Of a stretch of DNA of 64,000 bases, positions 50,466-58,749 are shown piece after piece (positions within the stretch are counted from its first letter, which is position 1; each line of letters begins with the position of its first letter). A program made the translations under genes and the position numbers. The stretch is from JBGSUZ01 sp964404895 (GTDB lineage: Bacteria; Bacillota; Clostridia; Peptostreptococcales; Acidaminobacteraceae), in contig CAYOLV010000007.1 in NCBI GenBank assembly GCA_964404895.1, positions 62,001 through 126,000 on the forward strand. The letters are read 5' to 3'. Below the pieces are notes generated by a model that was not told the origin of the DNA, ran no database searches, and worked only from the letters and a program-made list of their open reading frames with translations.

Positions 50466-52828
50466 TGTCAACTTTACTGAAAAAATCTTGGCGAGATTTA
50501 TTAGAGGCGAGAGGTCAATTCATTTCATTGATTATCATCGTCTCTCTAGGTGTTGCCTTCTATACGGGTATTAACGCCACATTGTTGAACTTGACCAATG
50601 CCAGTGAAACTTATTTCGAAGAATATAACATGGCAGACTACTGGGTGGATCTCCAAAAGATTCCTGTTTCAAAAATGAAGCAGTTAGAAGCGGTACCGGG
50701 CATTCGGGAGGCCGAGGGGAGAATAATACAGAACTTGAGTGCCTTTAAGGGCGATGAAAATGTTACCTTAAGGGTCGTTAGTGGTGCAGTGGGCAAAGAA
50801 AAAACTGAAATTAACCGTTATTGGCTTACCGGTGGTAGAAATTACAGAGCCGATCAGCCTGAATGTGTGGTAGAAGAAAATTATTTCAACACTAATGGAT
50901 ATAAATTTGGGGATACCCTACAAGCTTATTGGAATGGGAAACCTATCACTTTAAAAATTGTGGGAACAGCAAGATCTCCTGAATATGTATATGCAATCAA
51001 AGATGGCGGAGAAATCATGCCTGACCCAATCCATTTTGGAATTTTATTTGTGGGCAACGTCTATGCTGAGACTATTTTTGGAATGACTCAAAGTGCAAAC
51101 AGTATTTCTATAAAAAGTGACCCCAACACCAATTATGACCAGCTTAAAGTCCTATTAGAAAAGAAATTAGACCCTTATGGTGTCTATGCTCAATATCCTC
51201 GAAAAAATCAATTGAGTTATGCCATGCTTCATGAAGAAATGAAGGGTCTTGAATCGGTTTCAGGCTCCTTTCCCATGGTCTTCATGATTGTCGCAGCCAT
51301 TATTATCTACCTAATGATGGGCAGAATGGTCGAACATCAGCGGACACAGATAGGTGTTCTAAAGGCATTTGGATTTTCGAATCGAAATATACTTTGGCAT
51401 TTTTTAAGCTATGGTATATTGATCAGTGTTTTGGGAAGTATAGTAGGGGCAATCTTTGGTTTGTTTTTAGGCAATTGGCAAACTGAACTGGAAAATGCGT
51501 ATTTCCATTTACCCTTAAAAACCAATCGAATTTACCCCGAACTGCTATTACCAGCTATACTGATGACCAGCTCATTCTGTTTGATTGCCAGCTACGAAGC
51601 TTGTAAAAAGGCTTTTAAACTCAGCCCAAGTGAAGCGATGAGGCCTAAAGTACCTCCTAGTGGAAAGGCCATTGCACTTGAAAAATTGAAAAAATTCTGG
51701 GGACGTCAAAGTTTTATCTGGAAAATGATATTGAGAAATATGTTTAGACACAAACGCAGAAATATGATGACCGCTTGCGGGGTCATGTTTGGGACGGCCT
51801 TGCTTTTAGTCACATTTGGTATGAAAGACACGGTAGACGACCTGATTGTTTCTCAATATGAGACCATTCAGAACTACGACTTAAAAATTACCACCTCTCG
51901 ATTTATTCCCGAATCCGATTGGCATACCCTTGAAAGACTGGATCACGTGACTCGAATAGAACCTATTTTAGAAATAGGCGTAGAGATGAAAAATGGGAAT
52001 CGGGTAAAGACTGTGGCATTGACGGCTATTTCTGACGACGCGGAATTGTATCGCCTAAGTGATGAAAGCGGTGCAGTCATTCCACTGACAAAAATGGGTA
52101 TTATGATGCCAGCTAAGTTGGCGACACAACTGGGTATAAGTCCTCATGAAAGTGTTCAAATTAAACCGTTGATTACAGGGAAAAAAACTTTAGCGATCCC
52201 TTACAGTAAAGAGATTTATCAGTACATCGGCATTAACGCATTTTGCAGTTTTGAACAAGCAGACGCCTTGCTAAAAGAGGGGCGGATGGCAAATGCCTTT
52301 GTGGTTCGGCTAGACGATATGAATAATGCAGATAAAGTAAAAAATGTGTTGAAAGATTATAAAAGTGTGAGTAGCGTGGTCACCAAAACCGATTCTTTAA
52401 AAAATTTAGAAGAAAATATGGAGTTGATGACGGCTTCATTGAGTGTGATGGTCATTTTGGCAGGTATTTTGTCTATTGCAGTCATATACAATGTGGCCAC
52501 TATCAGTATTTTTGAAAGACAGCGGGAACTAGCAAGTCTGAAAGTACTGGGGTTAAGAGAAAAAGAACTGGAAAAAATCATCTTCTATGAAAATTATTTA
52601 TTAGCTGTAATTGCTGCTTTTATGGGGCTGCCGCTGGGATATGGCATCGGTCAACTCATGAGTCTTAGTTTTGAGTCCGATAATTATTCCTTCCGCTTCA
52701 TAATGTCTTTGCCGAGTTATATTTATGCGGTAATTCTAAGCTTGGTATTTGCTTGGATTTCCAATCAGTGGCTGAAAAAGAAAATTAAAAAGTTGGATAT
52801 GATTGCAGTATTGAAGAGCATCGATTAG
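50465..52828 (+). CDS. FtsX/MacB-type ABC transporter permease
   Basis: 787 residues with a duplicated layout. TM1 (about 17-37) and a large extracytoplasmic domain lead to an FtsX domain (about 265-395, with HQRTQIGVLKAFGFSNRNI). A second membrane entry (about 435), a second external domain and a second FtsX domain (about 655-785, with FERQRELASLKVLGLREKEL) follow. The ATG at 50465 overlaps the ATPase stop. Permeases of this type act as mechanotransmitters for export of lipids, peptides or drugs. The substrate is unknown. Confidence 0.92.
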   Translation: MSTLLKKSWRDLLEARGQFISLIIIVSLGVAFYTGINATLLNLTNASETYFEEYNMADYWVDLQKIPVSKMKQLEAVPGIREAEGRIIQNLSAFKGDENVTLRVVSGAVGKEKTEINRYWLTGGRNYRADQPECVVEENYFNTNGYKFGDTLQAYWNGKPITLKIVGTARSPEYVYAIKDGGEIMPDPIHFGILFVGNVYAETIFGMTQSANSISIKSDPNTNYDQLKVLLEKKLDPYGVYAQYPRKNQLSYAMLHEEMKGLESVSGSFPMVFMIVAAIIIYLMMGRMVEHQRTQIGVLKAFGFSNRNILWHFLSYGILISVLGSIVGAIFGLFLGNWQTELENAYFHLPLKTNRIYPELLLPAILMTSSFCLIASYEACKKAFKLSPSEAMRPKVPPSGKAIALEKLKKFWGRQSFIWKMILRNMFRHKRRNMMTACGVMFGTALLLVTFGMKDTVDDLIVSQYETIQNYDLKITTSRFIPESDWHTLERLDHVTRIEPILEIGVEMKNGNRVKTVALTAISDDAELYRLSDESGAVIPLTKMGIMMPAKLATQLGISPHESVQIKPLITGKKTLAIPYSKEIYQYIGINAFCSFEQADALLKEGRMANAFVVRLDDMNNADKVKNVLKDYKSVSSVVTKTDSLKNLEENMELMTASLSVMVILAGILSIAVIYNVATISIFERQRELASLKVLGLREKELEKIIFYENYLLAVIAAFMGLPLGYGIGQLMSLSFESDNYSFRFIMSLPSYIYAVILSLVFAWISNQWLKKKIKKLDMIAVLKSID

Positions 52829-52840
52829 GGGGGACTGACA

Positions 52841-54091
52841 ATGAAATACAAAAAAATAATTTGGCCAGTTGTGGGCGTGTTGGTAGTTACTACTTCTGTA
52901 GTGAGTTTTTTGTATAGTAAAAGGCCAATGGAAATCATTGCGGAAAATCCAGTTAAAATGACGATTGAAGACCGTATTGTAGAAACTGGAAACATTGACT
53001 ATGAAAACACTCAAACTTTGTACGCGGAGCGTTCAGGTAAAATTGTAAGCTTGCCAAAAGGTATCGGGGAGACCGTTCAAAAGGGTGAAGTGGTGGTCAA
53101 ATTAGACGACCAAGGCCTACTGCTTCAACTTAAAGATGCAGAAGCGAAAGTTTCCAGTGCCAAAGCCCAATTGGAAGGGGTTAAACTTTCGAACTATGCC
53201 AACCAATTGGATCAGATCAGCTTGCAAATCGTTGAAAGCAAAAGGCAGTTAGAACTGGCGAAAAATCGTCAAAAAGAGGTACAAGACCTTTTTAACAGCG
53301 GTGCCGTCAGTGAAGCAGAGCTTAAAGCTGCAAAAGATCAAAGTGCTTTATTAGAGAGCCAGTTGAATTTACAAATTTTAAGCAAAGATCAGCTTGAGAA
53401 GGGATCGCCCACTTACCAAAGGAAATTGAGTCAATCCCAGTTAGAGCAAGCTATTGCCTATAGAGATCAAATGCATTATGAGGCATCTCTCATGAAGATA
53501 TCTGCCCCGTTAAATGGGGTTATTTTGGAAAAAAATGTGGAAAGTGGTGAATTTGTAACGCCTGGTAGTCCTTTGATTAAAATCGGAGACGCTTCCCGAA
53601 TCAAGGTAGAGGTGGACATTCTCTCAGACGAAGTGGATGGGCTGAATGTAGGGGATGCGGTAATCATGAGTGCGAATTATCTGCCCAATGTTATAATTGA
53701 CGGTAAAGTGACTAAAATTGCTCCAATGGCAAAGGAAACAGTTTCCAGTCTTGGAATCAATCAAAAGAGGTTACCCGTGACCATAGAGGTGAGTAACCAT
53801 TTAGAAGCCCTTATTCCCAACATGCCAATGGAAGTTGAAATTATTAAAAATGTAAAAAGCGAAGTGCTGTGTTTGCCCATTACTGCCATCCGAGAAGATG
53901 ACAAAGGGGTCTATGTAATTGGTATTACTGAAGGGAAGACACTACGAGTCGATGTCAAATTAGGCATTCAGTCGGGAGAATGGCAGGAAATTTTGGAAGG
54001 TGTCACCGCAGAAATGGTAATTGCCAGTGAACCGGGTTCGGAGTGGAAGTTAGGACAAAAAGTTACTGTTATAAAAGGAGTAAAGGAATAG
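52841..54091 (+). CDS. HlyD/RND-type efflux adaptor subunit
   Basis: 416 residues. One N-terminal membrane helix (about 5-23), a split biotinyl/lipoyl-like domain (RSGKIVSLPKGIGETVQKGEVVVKLDD and ISAPLNGVILEKNVESGEFV), an intervening coiled-coil hairpin (about 95-210), then beta-barrel and membrane-proximal domains. It lies 12 bp after the permease gene. The set resembles MacAB-like exporters of Gram-positives, with no outer-membrane partner needed. Confidence 0.9.
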   Translation: MKYKKIIWPVVGVLVVTTSVVSFLYSKRPMEIIAENPVKMTIEDRIVETGNIDYENTQTLYAERSGKIVSLPKGIGETVQKGEVVVKLDDQGLLLQLKDAEAKVSSAKAQLEGVKLSNYANQLDQISLQIVESKRQLELAKNRQKEVQDLFNSGAVSEAELKAAKDQSALLESQLNLQILSKDQLEKGSPTYQRKLSQSQLEQAIAYRDQMHYEASLMKISAPLNGVILEKNVESGEFVTPGSPLIKIGDASRIKVEVDILSDEVDGLNVGDAVIMSANYLPNVIIDGKVTKIAPMAKETVSSLGINQKRLPVTIEVSNHLEALIPNMPMEVEIIKNVKSEVLCLPITAIREDDKGVYVIGITEGKTLRVDVKLGIQSGEWQEILEGVTAEMVIASEPGSEWKLGQKVTVIKGVKE

Positions 54092-54094
54092 CTG

Positions 54095-54754
54095 ATGGAA
54101 GAAATCGCTGTAAAGAAAAAGAGCAGTTACGTCATGATGGCTGTTAACTTAGAAGGCAAGAAACTATTGATTGTAGGCGGTGGTGCTGTTGCCTATAAAC
54201 GATTTTCCCAGTGGCAGTATAGAGGCGCTGAAATTCATGTGGTGGCACCTCAGCTTTGTGATGGTTTTCAAAGAGAAGAAAACACTCAGGAACGTGAATT
54301 GGTGATCCATGAGAGATCTTTTGAATTGGAAGACTTAGATGGCGTTAATATGGTCTATATTGCTACAAATGTGGAAGCGCTCAACGAGAGGGTTGAGGCG
54401 TTGTGCCATGAAAAGGGTATTTGGTGCAGTCGTTCAGATTGTTCAACACCTGAAATACAAAGTGTCGCCATGATTGAGCGAGGCGCTATCCAAATTGGTG
54501 TGAGTACAGGGGGGAAATCTCCAACCTTAGTGGCGGAGATGAAAATGGCTATAGAAGGGGCTTTGAACTTAGAAGAGTTGGATAAGAGAATGGACTTAAT
54601 GCAAAAACTAAAACTGCGCTTAAAGGCAGATGTGCCTGATCAAGCGCAGAGAGCTCAGATTTTAAAAGGTGCAGCCCAGCTGACCTTAAAGGATCTGGAA
54701 AATATAATGATGAATGATCAATACGTAGGTTTGATAAACTTTTTACCTAAGTAA
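54095..54754 (+). CDS. Siroheme-type dehydrogenase (precorrin-2 dehydrogenase/ferrochelatase, Met8/CysG-N-like)
   Basis: 219 residues. The NAD-binding motif LLIVGGGAVAYKRF opens the protein, then VAPQLCD, YIATNVEALN and the conserved QIGVSTGGKSPTLVAEM of the CysG N-terminal and Met8 family. The length fits a stand-alone dehydrogenase. No uroporphyrinogen methyltransferase, hem or cobalamin gene is adjacent; it follows the exporter genes by 3 bp. A role in siroheme or cobamide synthesis is likely from the family. The end overlaps the convergent small gene by 37 bp. Confidence 0.85.
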   Translation: MEEIAVKKKSSYVMMAVNLEGKKLLIVGGGAVAYKRFSQWQYRGAEIHVVAPQLCDGFQREENTQERELVIHERSFELEDLDGVNMVYIATNVEALNERVEALCHEKGIWCSRSDCSTPEIQSVAMIERGAIQIGVSTGGKSPTLVAEMKMAIEGALNLEELDKRMDLMQKLKLRLKADVPDQAQRAQILKGAAQLTLKDLENIMMNDQYVGLINFLPK

Positions 54755-54978
54755 GTTTTGACAGTTTCTTCATCTGTGTGAGAGTCGATAACGAGGGTCT
54801 TTCCCGTTTCTTCAAAGATAATGGTAATTTCAGCATCATCGTTTAAGAAATTTTTGACCACAGTATCCTCTTGAATGGGTCTGATTTTTTGTTTGTGATT
54901 TCTGACCTTTTTGTATTCTTTGGTAAAATATTGACCATCCACTAAACTAAAGACCTTGGTATAAATGTTCATAGGCAT
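54718..54978 (-). CDS. Small hypothetical protein (86 aa)
   Basis: Soluble and charged, with beta-rich segments (NIYTKVFSLVDGQYFTKEYKKV, AEITIIFEETGKTLVID). AGGAGG five bases before the ATG at 54978 supports expression. It is convergent with the siroheme dehydrogenase gene and overlaps it by 37 bp. I do not recognise the family. Confidence 0.6.
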   Translation of the reverse strand: MPMNIYTKVFSLVDGQYFTKEYKKVRNHKQKIRPIQEDTVVKNFLNDDAEITIIFEETGKTLVIDSHTDEETVKTYLGKKFIKPTY

Positions 54979-55067
54979 AAATCCTCCTCTGAGGAACAGT
55001 ATAATATAGAATAGTAACAGAATAAATAATTATTCTTCATATTTGTATTAAACCCTCTGAAATTTGG

Positions 55068-55131
55068 TATAATATTGATAGAGAAATGTGCGGCAAAGGA
55101 TTGCCTGTTGCAAACCGTTTAACTACATTTC
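55068..55131 (+). promoter_or_regulatory. Promoter and structured 5' leader of the Usp-like gene
   Basis: TATAAT at 55068-55073 places the mRNA start near 55080. The leader then folds: outer arms GAAATGT (55083-55089) and ACATTTC (55125-55131) enclose a GGCAA-agga-TTGCC hairpin (55092-55105). No known riboswitch class is recognised. Confidence 0.5.
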
Positions 55132-55152
55132 CGAAGTGGAAGGGGTATAAAA

Positions 55153-55575
55153 ATGCGTCGTAAAAAGAGAATCATGGTCTGCGTGACTCAGCAGAAATCT
55201 TGTGAACGATTGATCAAGAAAGGTGCAGATTTATGTAGAAGTGAGCATGACGAAATTTACGTAGTGCACGTCGTCAAAGAAAATTGGAAATATTTTGGAA
55301 AACTACATGAAGCAGATGCGCTAGAGTATCTATTTGACATCTCAAAAACTTATGGTGCTTTTCTATCCGTCATCAAGGCACCAGACATAGAGAAAACATT
55401 GGCTCAGTTTATTTCAGACCATAAAATTGAAGAAGTTGTCATGGGTGAATCTTTAGAACAAACAGCTCAACAAAATATGATCCATCGACTGACTGAAAAC
55501 ACTAATGAAGAGATTCATGTGACGATTGTACCTGTAGACGTTAATGTACAAGAGTTAGAACTTGCGTATCACTAA
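55153..55575 (+). CDS. Universal stress protein-like domain protein
   Basis: 140 residues. The first strand and helix (RIMVCVTQQKSCERLIKKGADLC) and the following IYVVHVV resemble the Usp domain found in KdpD sensor kinases. A VVMGES strand comes later, but the complete ATP-binding GxxGxS pattern is not clear. Single-domain cytoplasmic protein. AAGGGG precedes the ATG, and a terminator follows. Function unknown. Confidence 0.7.
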   Translation: MRRKKRIMVCVTQQKSCERLIKKGADLCRSEHDEIYVVHVVKENWKYFGKLHEADALEYLFDISKTYGAFLSVIKAPDIEKTLAQFISDHKIEEVVMGESLEQTAQQNMIHRLTENTNEEIHVTIVPVDVNVQELELAYH

Positions 55576-55601
55576 ACATAAGAAAATATGAGTTTTGAAA
55601 G

Positions 55602-55640
55602 AAAGCAGAGGCGAAATGATATGAATCCCTCTGCTTTTTA
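55602..55640 (+). terminator. Terminator after the Usp-like gene
   Basis: AAGCAGAGG / CCTCTGCTT stem with a 16-nt loop and T5. Confidence 0.8.
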
Positions 55641-55720
55641 ATTATATTTTGGGGTATAGTTGAAATGTACTCTCATAAAATCCAAACCTTACATATTTAA
55701 ATTTGACTGGAGGCATCACG

Positions 55721-58462
55721 ATGAATACCAAAAAATACAAGTGGTTAGTACCTATTCTAACGGCATTGCTGATTATCTTTGCCCTAGGTTCTACTGTGGT
55801 GGAATTTATCACCGAGTTTCAGTGGTTCTCGAGCATGGGATACTTAGCGACATTTTTAACGGCAATCAAATACAAAATAATTTTGTTTGCGCCCATCGCC
55901 TTGATCTTTACCGTGATTATGAAGATTTACTTGAACGTAATTTTTGCGAAGTATATTAAACTCGGTCATATCTCCATGGACGATAAAAACAAAAAGAAAA
56001 ATCACCGAAGACTCACATGGGTGTCGCTTGGGGTTGGCCTGCTTCTAGGGTTTATTTTTTCCTCAGCCCTTTGGTTCAATCTGCTTCAGTTGATTTATGG
56101 CAATGACTTTGGATTAAAAGATCCAATTTACAACATGGATGTTTCTTATTATTTATTTGCAGTGCCGTTTTTACAAGAAGTGCTCCGACTTGGAATCATG
56201 ACCATCATTATTTGGGTTTTGGTCACACTAGGCTTCTATGGGGTGGTCTTACAACAGTATCCGCCTACCGAAGGTACGGTTTTCTATATCAACCCAGCGA
56301 ATGGGCCTCTTGCAGTCATGAGCATGATCAAAAGAGATATTTTCGCCAATGCCATTAAGCGCTTTGCCGTTCTTGGTGCTGCGTTCTATGTGCTTTTAGG
56401 CTTGACCTTCTTGACGATGGCCTACGGCATTCTCTATTCTAAACAAGGGGTAGCCTTTGGGGCAGGTTATACCGATGTCAACGTAACTTTGCGAGGTCTC
56501 CAAGCCTTAGCCTTTGGTTCATTTCTTTCAGCACCAGTCTTCTTTGTGGGCATTTTAAGAAATAAAAAGAAATGGCTTTTATCAGGGCCAATTCTACTCC
56601 TAGGTGTCAGTGTACTCCTTGGAATTTCCAGTTTTATTGTTCAAAAATGGATTGTTGAACCAGATGAACTGGCAAAAGAAGCACCTTATTTGACTTACAA
56701 TATTGACTACACACAGAAGGCATTTGGACTTGACGAAGTTGAAATCAATGAGTTCCCAGTAGATCAAAATATTACGAAGGAAGAGATTGTTTCTAACGAA
56801 AGCACTGTTAGAAATATCAGAATCAACGATGAAAGACCACTTTTACAAATTTACAATCAGATTCAAGCGCTGCGCCTTTACTATGAGTTTAACCATGTCA
56901 CACTAGATCGGTATACTGTAGATGGTACTTATAGACAAATGTTCATCGCACCGAGGGAACTCAATGTTACAAAATTAGATCCGAAAGCTCAAACTTGGAT
57001 CAATATGCATTTGAAATATACCCATGGTTATGGATTTGTTGCCGCTCCTGTAAATGAAGTGGAGTCAGATGGACTTCCAAAACTCATGGCTAAAAATATA
57101 CCGCCAATCCAAAATGAGGCATTTAAAGTGACACGCCCTGAAATCTACTTTGGAGAAAAGACAGATGCCTATGCCATTGTTGGGGCAAAGGAAAGTGAAT
57201 TTGATTATCCTGCGGGATCTGAAAATCAGGAAACGCGTTACACTGGAAAAGATGGTATCTCCCTGAAAGGCTTTAATCGATTCCTATATGCTGTGAAGGA
57301 ATCTAGCGTTAAATTATTCTTGTCGACAAACATTACCAGCGACAGCAAAATATTAGTTCATAGAAATTTATATGATAGAGTGACTCGAATTGCACCTTTC
57401 TTGCTATACGACCAGACGCCGCAATTTGTAGTCAATCAGGAAAATGGGAAGCTCTATTGGATCATCGATGCCTATACAGCATCAACTAATTTCCCTTATT
57501 CTCAGCGCTTCAATTTTAAAGGCTACTCAGTAAACTATTTAAGAAACTCGATAAAAGTAGTTGTAGATGCTTATGACGGGACAGTAGACTTCTATCAGGT
57601 TGACGCACAAGATCCGATTGCCAACACTTACGGCAACATTTATCAAGGGTTGTTGAAGCCAGTGAGTCAGTGTGACCCTGCTCTACAAGCGCATTTTAAA
57701 TATCCTAAAGATTTGTTCAATGTACAGGCAGATGTCTTTAGAACATATCATGTAAATAACCCTAAAGTCTTCTATAACGGTGAAGATCAGTGGTCTATCG
57801 CTAAAGAAAAGTATTTGTCAGAAACTCAAGCCTATGCGCCGAATTATGTCATGTTTACATTACCAGGGGAAAAAGAAGCTGAAATGGCTTTAATGCAGCC
57901 GTTTACACCAAGAGAAAAAGCGAACCTTTCAGCCCTCCTCGTTGCTCGAAACGATGGAGAACATTACGGTAAGCTATATGCCTATCAATTGCCGAAGGAT
58001 AAGACCATCGATGGACCTATGATGATTGAGTCCAAAATCGATCAGGATTCAGTGATTTCACCTCAATTCACACTTTGGAGCCAAGAAGGGTCTAATGTTC
58101 TTAGAGGGAATGTTATTATTACACCGATTGGGAATTCTTTGCTTTATACTGAGGCCATTTATTTAAAGGCTGAAAATGAAAACAGCATGCCTGAAGTTAA
58201 GCGTGTGGTGGCAGTCTACAAAGACAAAGTGGTTATGGAAGAGAGTTTGGAACTTTGTCTGGATAAAATCTTCGGCACTGACGAAGCCGTGAAGACTGAA
58301 GCTGCCACGAAAGTAGAAAACACGACTACAGGTGCAACGGGTACACAGCAGGGCATCATTTTGACTTTAGAAGAAGCTAAATCTTTATCTGAAGAGCTCC
58401 AAAAAGCCTTGGACAAGGTCAATCAGCTGATACAAAAAATTGAGTCACAAAACAACAAGTAA
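55721..58462 (+). CDS. UPF0182 family membrane protein
   Basis: 913 residues. About seven transmembrane helices occupy residues 1-310, followed by a large extracytoplasmic domain. The family blocks include EFQWFSSMGYLATF, FFTEAPYLxYN-like EAPYLTYNIDYT, RPLLQIYNQIQALRLYYEF, MHLKYTHGYGFVAAPVN and QRFNFKGYSVNYLRNSIKVVVDAYDG. GGAGG sets the ATG at 55721. The C-terminal ~60 residues form a Thr-rich linker and a helix. The biological role of UPF0182 proteins is not established. Confidence 0.93.
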   Translation: MNTKKYKWLVPILTALLIIFALGSTVVEFITEFQWFSSMGYLATFLTAIKYKIILFAPIALIFTVIMKIYLNVIFAKYIKLGHISMDDKNKKKNHRRLTWVSLGVGLLLGFIFSSALWFNLLQLIYGNDFGLKDPIYNMDVSYYLFAVPFLQEVLRLGIMTIIIWVLVTLGFYGVVLQQYPPTEGTVFYINPANGPLAVMSMIKRDIFANAIKRFAVLGAAFYVLLGLTFLTMAYGILYSKQGVAFGAGYTDVNVTLRGLQALAFGSFLSAPVFFVGILRNKKKWLLSGPILLLGVSVLLGISSFIVQKWIVEPDELAKEAPYLTYNIDYTQKAFGLDEVEINEFPVDQNITKEEIVSNESTVRNIRINDERPLLQIYNQIQALRLYYEFNHVTLDRYTVDGTYRQMFIAPRELNVTKLDPKAQTWINMHLKYTHGYGFVAAPVNEVESDGLPKLMAKNIPPIQNEAFKVTRPEIYFGEKTDAYAIVGAKESEFDYPAGSENQETRYTGKDGISLKGFNRFLYAVKESSVKLFLSTNITSDSKILVHRNLYDRVTRIAPFLLYDQTPQFVVNQENGKLYWIIDAYTASTNFPYSQRFNFKGYSVNYLRNSIKVVVDAYDGTVDFYQVDAQDPIANTYGNIYQGLLKPVSQCDPALQAHFKYPKDLFNVQADVFRTYHVNNPKVFYNGEDQWSIAKEKYLSETQAYAPNYVMFTLPGEKEAEMALMQPFTPREKANLSALLVARNDGEHYGKLYAYQLPKDKTIDGPMMIESKIDQDSVISPQFTLWSQEGSNVLRGNVIITPIGNSLLYTEAIYLKAENENSMPEVKRVVAVYKDKVVMEESLELCLDKIFGTDEAVKTEAATKVENTTTGATGTQQGIILTLEEAKSLSEELQKALDKVNQLIQKIESQNNK

Positions 58463-58486
58463 GACAAATTTATCAGACATTTACAC

Positions 58487-58520
58487 TAAAAATCGCAAGT
58501 TATCACTTGCGGTTTTTTTT
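58487..58520 (+). terminator. Terminator after the UPF0182 gene
   Basis: AAAATCGCAAGT / ACTTGCGGTTTTTTTT with a 4-nt loop. Confidence 0.9.
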
Positions 58521-58626
58521 ATATGTATAAGTTATCTAAAAAAATTAACAAAAAGGTAGTTTAAAAGCATTTATATTTATAAAAAAATCTGTACATCCTC
58601 CTATCGTAAGGGAAATGATATTTATG

Positions 58627-58717
58627 TATAATTATATATAGTTAGTGTTTGACAACTTGTATGGTTATTTGTCAGACATCAGACAATCTGTGATGCTAAA
58701 GAGGTGGGACTCTTTAG
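58627..58717 (+). promoter_or_regulatory. Promoter and leader of the secreted nucleotidase
   Basis: TATAAT at 58627-58632 lacks a clear -35; a second candidate -35 TTGACA lies at 58649-58654. TTGTC-N8-GACAA (58669-58686) is an inverted repeat that could bind a regulator. CTAAAGAG / CTCTTTAG (58696-58717) would form a stem-loop near the mRNA 5' end, of the kind that stabilises transcripts. Confidence 0.45.
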
Positions 58718-58749
58718 ATATCTACATCTATATTAGGGGAGGAATTTTA

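Noticed and set aside
55083..55131. c-di-GMP-I (GEMM) riboswitch
   Set aside because: Lacks the conserved GCAAAGCC and GTAGGTAGC-type segments of that class.
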